Part shown: positions 1-12,222 of the stretch, piece after piece | Layout: each line of letters starts with the position of its first letter | Position numbering within the stretch: position 1 is the stretch's first letter | Assembly: GCA_027625915.1 (NCBI GenBank) | Contig: JANTQA010000036.1 | Location: 2,413,501 to 2,477,500, forward strand | DNA: 64,000 nucleotides | DNA from: Anaeramoeba flamelloides | Lineage: Eukaryota > Metamonada > Anaeramoebidae | Direction of reading: 5' to 3' | Notes under the pieces: generated by a model | What the model saw: the letters and a program-made list of their open reading frames with translations, nothing else | What the model was told of the DNA's origin: nothing | Databases searched by the model: none | Program-made: the position numbers and the translations under genes

Positions 1-2802
1 AAATAATAATCACAACAAAAACTGATATTTTTTTTTTTTTTTTTTGTTGGGGGGGGGGGTTATCAGTAAAAAACTTTGAATTCTTTCCAAAGTTTTCAAA
101 TCAATAGATAAATTACCACTTAAAGATACAGTATATTAAAGCAATATATGAGACAATATACGAGATATAAATATAATATAATCAAATCTATTTGAAAAAT
201 ATGAGACCTAAGGGTTAGTACACATTGTCTTTATATTTTAAATATTATCTTATGATTTGTAAAAGTGTGGGGGGTGTTTATCAGTTGCTGGTAGATTTAT
301 GTTTATATTTTGGTTAATTGTATTCTATTATATTATAAAAATTGAAACTCGCCTTAAAAAAATAAATTAAAAAAAAATTTTTTTATTCTTTTTTTTTCAA
401 GAATTATTAATTATTAATTATGAAAAATTAATGATAATTTTATTTTATTTTAATGTATATATAATAAAACAGATATATTTTAAAAATGAAAATAAAAAAT
501 AAAATCAGCAAATAAAAAAAACACAGTAAATATTTTTGAAATGAACATTATAGATTTTGTATTGATCAATTTCCAATGAAAAAAGAAGAAAATGAAGATT
601 ATTTGTTAATAAATGATTTCATTCTAAAAGACCTTGCGGTAACTCAATTTTCTGAATATTATCTATATTTTCTATATTTGGCAGTAATTTAAGTTAGAAA
701 CTTTGGACCCAATTTAAAATAAAATAAAATAAGAGTTGAAAAATTGTGTACATAAAAATAAATATCCAGATACAATTGAAAAATTAAAATATTTTCTTTT
801 GAATTGTCCAAAAGGTGAAAATAAATTTAAAAACTTAATTCCTGAATTAAAAAATAACATTCAATATTCTTCTAAATAATATTTTTCTTATTAATAATAT
901 ACAATCCAAATGTCCATAATAATCCGAGTAGATAATAAAAATGTATTAGAATCTGTAGAAAAATCAAAGAATGTTTAAGGACTCAAATTAACAATAGTAA
1001 TTAAAGTTCTACCCATTAGTGATAGGAATACTAAGTTCATTTTTAAATGTGGAAGAAAGAAAAAACAAATAGATGATTTTTCTTGTATATAGTCTCTTCA
1101 AATATTGATTTAAAAAAAAAAATCTTCTTAATTTCACATCTTAAATAACTTCAAATTTACTAAATTCCTATTAATTTTATTAACTTACTTTTGAAAGAAC
1201 ATTTGAAAATATTAGATAAATATTAACTTTTTTTATTTGTTAAACTTTCAAGAATTTCAAAGAAAAAAACCAAAACTTCTTTTGAGTTCTAAAATAAAGC
1301 CAAGTTTTCTGTAGACTAATGGACTAAAGGAAAATAAAATTAAAAAAAAAAAAGTAATTTTTTGGTGATATTTTTTCATTAACAATAATCTAACGATATG
1401 GTTTAACAAAAATGTCAAAGTGGATACTTTTGGTGTATGAAAGCCTTTTCTTGTAATAAAAATATTGTATTAATTTGAGTGAAAAGAATACTTTTAAAAA
1501 ATAAATACCATATATACTATTTAAAAGTTAAAAACATGAACTATTTACAAATATTTGAATCTTAGATTTATTATCATATCAAAACAAAAAAAAATGACAT
1601 AAAAAAGGATAATTTTATTATAATAATAGTCAGTGTATTAAAGAAATTTAATCTTATTATCCAAGAAATCAAATAATAATCTTCTGTTATAAAAATTTCT
1701 ACAAAAAAAAAAAATATTTCAAATAAATTAGTAACCCACAACTTGAAATCAAACTTCAAACAGAGACAAAAAGAAGACTTTAGCAAAAAAAACTCCTCTG
1801 ATATGAATTTTTTTTTTTTTTTACCTGTATTGTGTTTTATCTTTAATCGTCGCATTTAGTATTGCTATATTTTAAGAGTTTTGATAAGTATTATCTATTA
1901 TTTTGTAGTGTGATTACCATTAAAAATCTACTTAAACTTTGTTAAATCACTATCAATTGAAAGTAGTTTGAAAAAACTGTTACCAAGATAATTATTTATA
2001 AATACTTGAAAAAAGGTATACTTGAGGTTTACCATTATATTTTTGAAAAAAACTTTTAATGTGATACTCTCCTAGATTGTAATTAGAAATTTTCAATATT
2101 TTTTTGTATTTGTTATCAAAAGAAACTCAAAATTGCGAAAAAATGAAAAATTTAGTTGATTTATTGTGTCAATAAAAAAACAGGAAATCTCAACACACCC
2201 AAAAAAATATCTAGAGAACTTTTTAAAAAAAGATCTATTAATTTTAATTAACCCACAAGCCCAATAATCACATGTCTAATATTTTTTCATAAAAATGGAT
2301 CGTTTGAGGAACTTTTTCTCAAGAACAATATTCATAAATATTTATCTTACCCCAAATAAATATGAAATTAAATTAATCAAAAAAAGCTAATTTTCCAAAA
2401 TTTTATTTGTTTTCCTTATCAAACTATTCTACTAGTTCAAAAAAAAAACAGTATTCTAAACACATATATTAGCCCAAAGATTTTCAAAATCGGTTATTAA
2501 CAAAGATCCAAGAAATTTAATTTAAATTTTAACGAAAAATAAAAACCCAAATAAATTTACCAAAAAGACACATTTCAAAATATCATAAATTAAAAAAATT
2601 ATGAAAAAACATTAAGTGTTTATAATTCTCTCAGAAATCTACAAAACAACAAACAACAAGAATGTACCTGAAAATGAAATCATAAATTCCAAGAAAAAAA
2701 AATTATTATTTAAAATGAAAAAAATATTCTTAAAAATAATTTAGATGTGAACAATAATTATTTCTTTTTAAAACTAAAACATAATTAACAATCTGAAACA
2801 AA
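1..2802. other. A+T-rich upstream region, no confident gene
   Basis: No convincing long reading frame is present. The stretch holds homopolymer runs (poly-T followed by poly-G at about 31-59, a short G-run near 270) and A/T-rich filler. The short Phe/Lys-rich frame on the minus strand around 1574-1855 is tract-driven. A possible decayed or spliced coding remnant at about 550-1090 is listed separately. Confidence 0.6.
550..1090 (+). pseudogene. possible coding remnant or small spliced gene, unidentified
   Basis: Three neighbouring open stretches look more protein-like than their surroundings. The first reads through IDQFPMKKEENEDYLLINDF to a GTAATT. A second begins after an AG about 45 bp later in matching phase and reads LKNCVHKNKYPDTIEKLKYF and on to a stop near 880. 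A third, at about 970-1090, includes KVLPISDRNTKFIFKCG. None starts with a clear ATG in context and the pieces are separated by stops. I do not recognise the family. It could be a fragment of an older gene, a gene with very short introns, or chance. Confidence 0.2.
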
Positions 2803-5800
2803 ATGAATGTTGTTGATGTTTTTTTATCCTGCTATGATCTTTTCAATCTTGTGAATGATTATATAGAATCGTTTGGGAATGATGTTGATCTCTACCAAAC
2901 AACACTCAAAAAGGCACAGACATTGCTACAGGCATTAGGTATGAACCCATATAATTTTAATGTCGGACAAGGATTAATTGTGAGAGAGAAACTTTTAGGT
3001 GTAGTGCAAGATTTGGGAGTGTTATCCAAGGAATTTATTGAGAGGAAGGTAGTGGGCAAGATTCTGAAGCAAAAATCTACAAAAAAGAAGTTTTGCGAGA
3101 TCTTTTCAATCTTGGAAGATTTAGAAAACGATCTCAACCAATACCAATTAGTGCAATGCCTAACGATTGAAGAGTTTAAGGTAGTACTGGTGCAAAGTAT
3201 GAAAATTGCCATGATTGGATTGAATGATTTTGCAACGTATTGTTCGATTATTCTGACAAACAAATTGCTAATCATCTATTCTGATTGTTTGGATCATTTG
3301 TGCCGTGTAATAGTTGAGAAGGGGTGCGAGGACTACTCTGATTTTGTGTGTTATTGTATTCAGGTAGTGGCCAATTTTAAAAGCAATTTGGAACAGAATA
3401 AAGCGCAACAAGAAAAAAACATTCAGAAATTACAAGATCAAATAATCTATTTAAATACTGAGAGCATTTCGAGCTTTTCACTCAAGAAGAAAACCCTGAG
3501 AAGAAAAAAAAGCAAACAAATCGAACAGTTACAACAAAAAATCAGAGTTTATGAACAAAGTATTGAAAACAGCACACTTTTAACCCAAAGCATTCTGACA
3601 AGGTGTGATTTGGTGCTAAGTGTAACGACGAACATCCTGAAAAATGACGATCATTTTTTCCGTTCTGTCCTTTTGCAAGACTTTTCTATTGAAACAATCT
3701 TCTTTATTTTTAACCCCTTGAACCGTAATAAAAATGTAAGTGAATACCAAATTTTCCAATTAATTCTGGAATATTATCGCACTCTGGGGACAAAAGAGCA
3801 AAAAAAAAAGAAAAAGCAAAAGAAAAAAAAAATGCAATTAAAAAAACTGATCCTCTTGGAGAATATGTCAGAACTGGAAATCATTGAAATCTCAAAGTCA
3901 GGATTTTATTCGATGAAGGAGTTGTCTGATTTCTTTACGCCAGATCAAAAAAATGAGTTATATAACAATAGCCAATTCAACGAAATAAACGAGAGTCAAA
4001 TGCTATTAAATCAAAACAAAAAAGGATTGAGGAAAGAATTTGAGACTTACAAATTAGAAAAAAAAAACGAAATTGAACAGCAATTTGAAATCCAATGGCT
4101 TGAAATAAAAAAAAAGAATAAAGACAAAAAAAAGAAAATTTTTATACAGCTCACAAAAGATTTATTATTCAAAAAAAACTTGCTTCAAAAAGGTACGAAT
4201 AATAACATCAAAATTTCAACTACTGAGGAATACGTTGAGGACGAGGACGATTTTATTATTGAAGATAAAGAAATCGAAAGGAAAATTATGGAAGAAAATA
4301 AAAAAATTTCCAAACAAACAAATGACGAATTAAATGATCTGATCAAAATCAAAGAAAACAATTTAAAAGACTTGGAGAAGGAGATCTTCAAAAGAGAAGA
4401 GGAATTAAAAAAAAAAATGGACGACATTATCAGAAAAGAAAAAGAGAACGAAAGAAAGAAATTCAAATTTCTTGAGGTGTATCAAAAGGAAGAGCAAAAA
4501 AAAGAATTAAAAAATTTGTTATTGGCCTATGATCAAGACAAACAAGAGTGTTCTTTAAACATATTTTTAGAATTGCCCAAATATGAAACTGTCTTGTCTG
4601 AAAAGGAAAATAGTGCGTCAATTTCCTTCATCAAATTTATTGATAAAAGAGTAAATAACAATAGCCAACTCAAAGAAACCTATTTGTTACAATACTCTGA
4701 GGGGACGGGCCAAATGGTTGTCTATCAGATTTCCAGTCAAGGCGCACTTGGCAATGAAATCTTTCGTCAAAAAATGCCCAAGGGGTGGACAGGGATCGAG
4801 GTTGTGCAAATGAATCAAGAATATTTTGTGAGCTTTTTTAACAAGAAAAAGGGAAGGTTTCTGATCAACAAATATTCATTAGATTTCAAATATCTTTCGA
4901 CCGTTTATGACAGGCAATGGGGGAAGCACTATTCGACGATGAAAATGGTTCAGACGAAAAAGGGTGGATATTTCGTTTTGCGTTATAAATCTGAAAATGG
5001 TGAACTTTCGATCGGTAAGATCAATGCATATTTCAATCAAATCGACTGGAATTATAAATCAGTATTAAAAAAAAAATGGACACATATTGAAGTGCTTATT
5101 TTGAACGAAAACGAGCCATATGTATTCTTTTATCATTCGAAAAATGGTGACTTTCAATTGAATAAATTTGATTCGAATTTTGAAAATTTTACAGAATTAT
5201 TAACGAAAAATTTAAATTCAAATTTTACAATCATCAAACCCTTTGTCCTCAAAAATGAATTACATTTATTCCAATATAAAAAAAAAAGTGGCAAATATCT
5301 TATACGCAAATTTAATTCTGAAAAAAAAGACAAACAGGGGAAGAAACAAAAGCCAGGATCAAAAATTATCATTAATAATATCCGAGATTTAGATTGCTTT
5401 TTAATTCAAGTGGCAATCATCAATAACGAAATTCATTTATTCAGTTGTAAAGAAGATCAAATATGCTTCTCAAAATTATTGACAAAGCCACAAAATTTCG
5501 AATTAATTGATAAAAAAAAAATTAAAGTGGATCCTACCATTATAAGGCACTTAAAGAATAATCAAATTTTTTTTTATAATTCAAAGAATGGCAAAGTCCT
5601 TGTTTATTCTTTAAATAAGGACGGTAAATTTAAAAAGATAATTTTTAAAAGTAATTTGTCACCAGGTTGGTCGAATATTGAAGTATTTTGTATTAATAAT
5701 TACTACATATTTACCTTATATAATAAGTCAAGTGGCAAATTAATAATTACGAAAATATCTCATACTTTTGAAAATATTTTTACAAATTTAAATGAATTTA

Positions 5801-5834
5801 ATGTAGGAGAAAATTTTTCAAATGTAAAAATTAT

Positions 5835-5872
<38 letters not shown>

Positions 5873-8800
5873 TAAATAATAAAGAAGAAGAATATTTTAT
5901 TATCTTTTATAATAAAGAAAGTGGGGAATTTTCAAGCAATCAAATAAGTAAAGATTTTTATCAAATTAATACTAGTTATAAAACAAAGTTAGAAAAGGGG
6001 TGGACAGATATTGAAATATTACATTATAAGGGAAGTAATTATTTCTTATTGTATAACGGTTTAAGTGGTTTAGTAAATTTAAAACAATTTGATTCCAATT
6101 TTAATCAGTATAAAGATCTATGGGGAGAGAGTTATTGGAAACCCAATATTTTGTCTTTAAAATTTTTTATTAAAAACAAATACATTTATTTAATAAAATC
6201 ACAAGAAGAACTTTTTGTAGAAAAATTTAAAATTGATGAAATCCCAATAAATAATAAGAAAATGTTCAATATATATCAAACGAATAATAATCAAGAGTCC
6301 ATCCCATTGGCTTTAAGATTTGAACAAGATACTTATCGTTCAATGAATTTAACTACGTCGACCATTTATCCAAAGCCAATCTATTTAAAAAGGTTTTCTG
6401 GGAGGCATTTCAATAGCCAATTTAATATTATCAGGTCTATATATAATCATTTACAATCGGAATATTATTTATTTATTTATTCTGCGCTTTCTGGTAACAT
6501 GAAGGTTTATTCATTGAATGAAAATGGTGACGTAAATAAAGAAATACACAGCGATAATTGGTCGAAGGGGTATACCGGCATTGAAATTCTTCTAATAAGT
6601 AATAACCATAACATGAATGATGTTAGTTATTATATTAGCAATTATAGCCAAGAAACTGGGCAATTTTCGATTGATAAATATTCATTGGATTTTAATTTCA
6701 TTTCAAATGTCTTTAATAGGACGTGGGACAAGGGCTTTACATTTTATAAAATGGTACAAATGCAGCGTGGGATGTATACCGCGCTACTTTATAACCAAGA
6801 AAACGGGAAGATCTTAATTGGGCAATCTAATCAATATTTCCATAATTTCAATTGGGTAATAAATACTAATATCGAAAAGAATTTGAACAATATAGAAGTT
6901 CTCTTTTTAAACAGTGAGCCATATATGTTTTGCCATAGCATGCAAAATAAACGAATGTTCATTTGTAAATTTGATCAAAATTTTAATAATTATTCTGAAT
7001 TATATGGAAAGAAAGCAAAGTATAACTTTTGTTGGATCTCGGTATTATTTATCAATAGTCAAATATTCTTGATGGGATATGATTCACGTTCATCAAATCT
7101 TATAATTCAAAATATTGTGATTAATTATAATAAAATTTCAATAAATTCTTTTCTACAATTGGCAACCAAGGAGAACGAGAATTTCACTAATTCACAAGTT
7201 GCTTGTGCTTTTCTCAATGGAAATAATTTTATTTATTTGATGAACACAAATAAAATTTTAAATTTTAAATTAAATGTTAACCAACAAATTTTACAAATGG
7301 TAAAGTCTTTTGTCATAAAGAAAAAATATTCCACAATGAAATTTCTCCCTTATAATAATCAGCTTCTATTCTATAATACAAAGACGGGGGAAATCCAAAT
7401 TTATTCCTTGAACAAAAATGGTAAAGTAAATAAGCAAATTTATAATAATAAGTGGTCAAAGGGCTGGTCAAGTATTGAAATTATTGAAACAAACAATGAC
7501 ATAATATTCACTTTGTATAATGCATTTAGTGGTCAATTTACAATTAAAAGGCTTTCTAATGATTTGGTTAATATGGGTTCAACTTTATATGATCAAAATT
7601 ATCAAAAGGGATTTTCAATAGTGAAAATGGTTCAACAGCAATATGGGCAACAGCGTAAGGTCTGTAATATTTTGCTTTATAATCAGGTAAATGGGAAAAT
7701 CTTAATTGGGCAAATTAATGAACATTATACTCATATCAATTGGAAAATTGAAACAACTGTAGAAACCGGGTGGTCTAATATTGGAATTGTTATTTTGAGT
7801 GAAAACGAACCATATTTATTATTTTATAATTCTAAAAATGGTGACTTTAAATTAAATAAATTTGATTCAAATTTCAATAATTATACAAAATTGTTAAATA
7901 AAACGTTATTTGAAGACTGCACAATTGTTAAACCATTTATATTAAAGGGAAAGTTGTTTTGTTTATTCTATCACGAAAAGGCAAATATAATTACTGTTTA
8001 TCAAATCATTATTAAAAATAAAATCAAAATCAAAATTTATGCTAAGCAGGGCAATGTTAATAATATTGATTTAATTCAAATGAATTCGGTTTTTCCAAAG
8101 CCGAAAATTTATTGTTATTCTTCAAAGAATAATTTATTACAGGTCTATAATTTATTAGAAAAGCCCTCAATTGAATCAATTAATAAAAAAGTAACAATTC
8201 CCTCGACTTTTAATATTAATAAAATGGTATCAAAAAAAAATCAATTGTTTCTATACAATTCTTTAAATGGCCAAAGCTGTGTTTATTGTTTAAATGATGA
8301 TGGTATTCAAGAAAGGTGTGTTCTGAATGCCTTTTGGTTGAAAGGTTGGTCACATATTGAAATTATTGAAAGAAAGGATGATTTGTTGTTCTTTTTTTAT
8401 AATGGTGCTAATGGGAAACTATTGATTGGCAAATATTCCCATGATTATCAATATCTTTCAAATATAATTGAAATTAATTTAGGAAAAAATTTTTCAATTT
8501 TTAAAATTATTGCACTAAATAATGAAAATGAAAATGAATACTCCATGAATACAATGCAAAAATATTTTATTTTGTTATATAAAAAAAAGGGTAAAGGTAA
8601 AATTGTTATCGGTGATTTTAATCAAGATTTCAAGAAAATAAATTGGAATTATAAATCAAAGGATATTGATAAAATGTTGAACAGTATTCAAATCATTGTT
8701 GATAATAATAATGAGCCGAATGTTTTTTATTTTAATTCTTTAAACGGTAATTTTATTTTAAATAAATTCAATTCAAATTTTACCCAATTTGAAAATATCG

Positions 8801-9006
8801 TAAGCTTGCAATTGGCTAATATCCAAGCAATAGTTCCCTTTATATTCCGTGAAATGATATTTGTACTTGGTTACAATCATAAATTCCAAAACTATTCTTT
8901 ATTCCAAATGCAATTCAGTGGTGAATTAATACAAATTAATCAATTTGATAACCAGGAAAAGGTGCAACAATTCTTTTCGTGTGTTCTTCCTTTCACCTTA
9001 AAGTAA
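2803..9006 (+). CDS. giant protein with helical N-terminus and five tandem propeller-like modules
   Basis: A 2067-residue intronless reading frame starting at the ATG in AAAATGAATG. Residues 1-290 are helical with few charged runs. Residues about 300-600 are Lys/Glu-rich and likely coiled coil. From about residue 606 to the end there are five diverged modules of roughly 250 residues, beginning near 606, 905, 1200, 1506 and 1801. Each module has about five sub-repeats of 45-50 residues with a common pattern: GW(S/T)xIEV, hydrophobic strand, F(F/L)(Y/F)N-x-x-(S/N)G, then a strand such as KxLIxK. This is the look of small beta-propeller blades (five-bladed, tachylectin-2-like, or related lectin-like propellers). 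A CAA microsatellite gives a Gln run near residue 1013. There is no signal peptide or membrane segment, so it is probably cytosolic. Carbohydrate or ligand recognition is an inference; the family is not certain. Confidence 0.85.
5836..5871 (+). repeat. CAA microsatellite coding polyglutamine
   Basis: An uninterrupted run of about 12 CAA codons inside the propeller protein, in a loop of the second module. It stays in frame. Its pure codon makes it a likely length-variable site. Confidence 0.9.
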
Positions 9007-12000
9007 TTTATCATTTTATTGATTGTTTGTTTTTATAGAATATTTTTTGATCTTTCAATTTGTAAGCAATTAATAAATTATGGATCATTATGATTTATTT
9101 TGTTTTTGTTTTTATTTTTCTTTTTATTTGCCCTTTCTTTCTTCTTTTTATTATTTTTCTTTTTTTTCTTTATTCTTATTTTCTTTTGTTTTTTTTATTC
9201 TTATTTTCTTTTTTTATTTTATCCTAAAGTCTATTTTTTTTTTTTTTTTACAAAATTTTGATTCTGTTTTATTTTTATACATTAAAATAGTTTCATTTGG
9301 TAAATAATAAAGATCAATGTTCTTAATATTCATCTCATCACACGATTTTTGGTAAAAAAATAATTTTTTGAAATCAATTTTTTTTTTAATAATCTTTTCT
9401 TTTTGAATTCCTTTCTTAAGAATATTTGTCAAGACCCTTGATAAAGAACTTAATATCACAAAGTTATATCCAAGTGTTCATAATACAGCTATTCTTAGAT
9501 TACTGAGAAAATTTAAAAGAAATTGAGATTGTTATTCCTTTTTGAAATTTTATTGTGTTTACTAAACAGTGAAATGTTTCCAAAAGGTTATGGTTTCATA
9601 TAAATATAATAATAGAAGAAGATCCAATTAAGCCATCATTTTGTGTGTGATTTTATATTATCAAAAAAATTGAAAAAAATATCGATGAATGTTGATCTTC
9701 GTTTTCCAAAATTTTAAAAATCTTTGTTAAAGGATTAACGTCTACCAAGGAGAAGTCTAGAATCAAAGTATGTTGTTATTGGACGTAACTGCATTAGTGT
9801 TACATGGTTCAAATGTTTCTCTAAAAAATCGATTAGTCAAGTAGTAATATTTGTTGATCTCATCAATTAAAAATGATCTATTTTATTAGTAAAAAATCCA
9901 GCAATTTCAGAATAAAATCTGCATTTCGCCATAAATTTAAAGGTTGAATTATCAATATTCAGACTATAACGTCACAAAATATCTTTCTTAAATATGAGGC
10001 AAAATGTAGATTAGTTACTAAAAGATTCATTTTTTTTTAAAAATTAAATAATTAAAAATAAATTTTTTTGACAAATTATTTCTCAAATCATGCAAATATA
10101 TTGATGCTATAAGTACCTTTATCTCAAAAGTAAACAAAACTAATCTCTCTTTGTTCTTTTATGTTGATGATTATTGAGTTAAACTTTGAAATTCAAAAAT
10201 TATAAAAATAGTTACTTTTGGAAGTTCTAAATATGAATTATTAATACTCAGATACAATTATTTGAGTTTCTATTTTTCGATTAGGAAAAGGAATAAAAAA
10301 AATTTTTTTCAAAAATGAAAACTTTTTAATAGTGATCATTAGTAAAAAATGTAATAATTTATTGTGCAATAAGATTTATAATAGTTTTTTTAGAGTCACA
10401 GAAACTGTTTGAGCCATGTTACACTAATATCATTTATACCCAATTATGTACACTTTTTGATTATAGAGAAATCTATGGTGATACTAATCCTTTAAGACAA
10501 TTTAAAGATAATCATTGATAAATGTTTTCAAGTTTGGATATTTTTGTTCTTACTTTTCTTTTTTTAGAAAAATTTACAATTTATTTCTGAAAAAAATATA
10601 GAATATTTTATTTTTTTATTTTATTTAAAGGGGGGGGGGGGTAAGGTCATCTTATAACCATTAGATTTTCTTGATTTTTCCTTTATTTGCAAAATCAATA
10701 GATTTTCTAATTAAACGAAAAATCTCGGGAAAATCTAGGTACTTTACGGCACTTGGTGGTACTTGATATCAACCATAATTCGTATTTTTTTATTTAGAAT
10801 TTTTAATAAAGAATAATCATCTTTTTTATAGTTTAATTATGATATTAATAATTAATTATTCTTTTTTTTGAATGGTATACAATATATTTTTTCATTTGTT
10901 TTAAGTTAATTTTAATTAAATTCTTAATACAAATTATTTGATTTTTCTTTTTAGAATGGACATTCTCATAAACAAAAGTATCGATATCTTCATCTATTTT
11001 CCAATTTGAATTTATTATTACATAAATTACAAGATTTTATTTTTATTTAATTCTTATCATAAACACAAGAATATATATTAGATTATTTGTAAATTTTGTT
11101 AGTTTTAATAAGGAAGTTGAACCCTTCCAATTAATTTTTTTTTTGTAGTTACCTTTTTTGAATTTTTGTTTTGATTAGAAAATTGATATATTTTCGAAAA
11201 AAAAAAACAAAATTAAAAAAAAACACCGTTAACCTTTCAAGAATTTAAAATAATTGAGTAAAATCTTGAATTTTACTCTATTCTTTTGGATACTGGAAAA
11301 TTCCATTAGGTTTTTTTTAATTTTTGAATAGAGTAAATGAAAATTTCATAAATTTTCTTTTTATTTCTTTTATTAAAAAAATCTTTTGTGGATTTCTTGA
11401 GTTTTCTGTTTATTTGGATAATTAATAGATTTTGGTTAGGTTTTTTTGTTTATTCTATTTATTTTAAAAATCAATAGATTTTTGTTAGGTTTTTTTTTAA
11501 CTTTTTGAAATAAACAGAAAATTTTAATAAATTTTCTGTTTATTTCTGATGTAAAAAAACCTAGAACACTTCACAAATAAAATAGAAACCCTCAAAAAAA
11601 CTTATAACACTTAACAAATAAAATAAAAAAACTCAAATAAACACAATAGAACTCTGATTCCTTTATTATTTGACAGTTTATTTATATTATTATTAGATAC
11701 AATAATTTTTAAATTTTCTTAAACTTGCTATCCAGCAATTTTGATAATTAATTTTTATTTCTCAATTAATTTTGATTTGGATCTAGTAATTTTTTGTTAT
11801 CTACTTTCCCAATTATTATTTTCATCTTTATTTTGAAATTTTTTTGAATTATATTCAGAACATATAATCTCGAATTTTTATTTTAGTTGATATCTTCTTT
11901 TATAAATTGTAATTCTGACTAGGTCTATTTTTTCTTCAGTTTTATAAAAATTCTTTGAAAAATGTGGATTAATTTTAAATATTTTTTACTTTTTTAAGTT

Positions 12001-12222
12001 TATTCAAACATAAATTGAATGAAAATATTGTTAAATCAAATCAAAAATAAACAAGTTATAAAAAAAATAAAATAAAAATAAAAACAAAAATCAAATTAAC
12101 AATATATTTATTCATTAATGTCTTGTGATAAATTCAAGAAAAATAGTTAAAAGTACATATAAAAAAAAAAAAAAAAAAAAGTATATGGCGAATTTATAAG
12201 ACCCATTAAATTGAATTAAATC
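9007..12222. other. intergenic, no gene seen
   Basis: 3.2 kb of A/T-rich DNA between a plus-strand gene end and a minus-strand gene end (convergent). It holds T-rich tracts just after the stop at 9006, a G-run at about 10630, and at about 11260-11640 an imperfectly repeated phrase resembling AATAGATTTTxGTTAGGTTTTTT with nearby TTCTGTTTATTT copies. An A-run of about 19 lies at 12162-12180. I see no coding signal. Confidence 0.6.
11270..11640. repeat. imperfect local repeat with inverted copies
   Basis: The phrase ATCAATAGATTTTTGTTAGG and variants recur two or three times, with TTCTGTTTATTT and its complement AAATAAACAGAAAATTTT flanking them. The arrangement suggests a small degenerate tandem or inverted repeat. 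No family is identified. Confidence 0.4.

Noticed and set aside
31-60. Poly-T/poly-G run as a telomere
   Set aside because: A single homopolymer junction, not a repeated unit; similar G or C runs occur elsewhere in the window.
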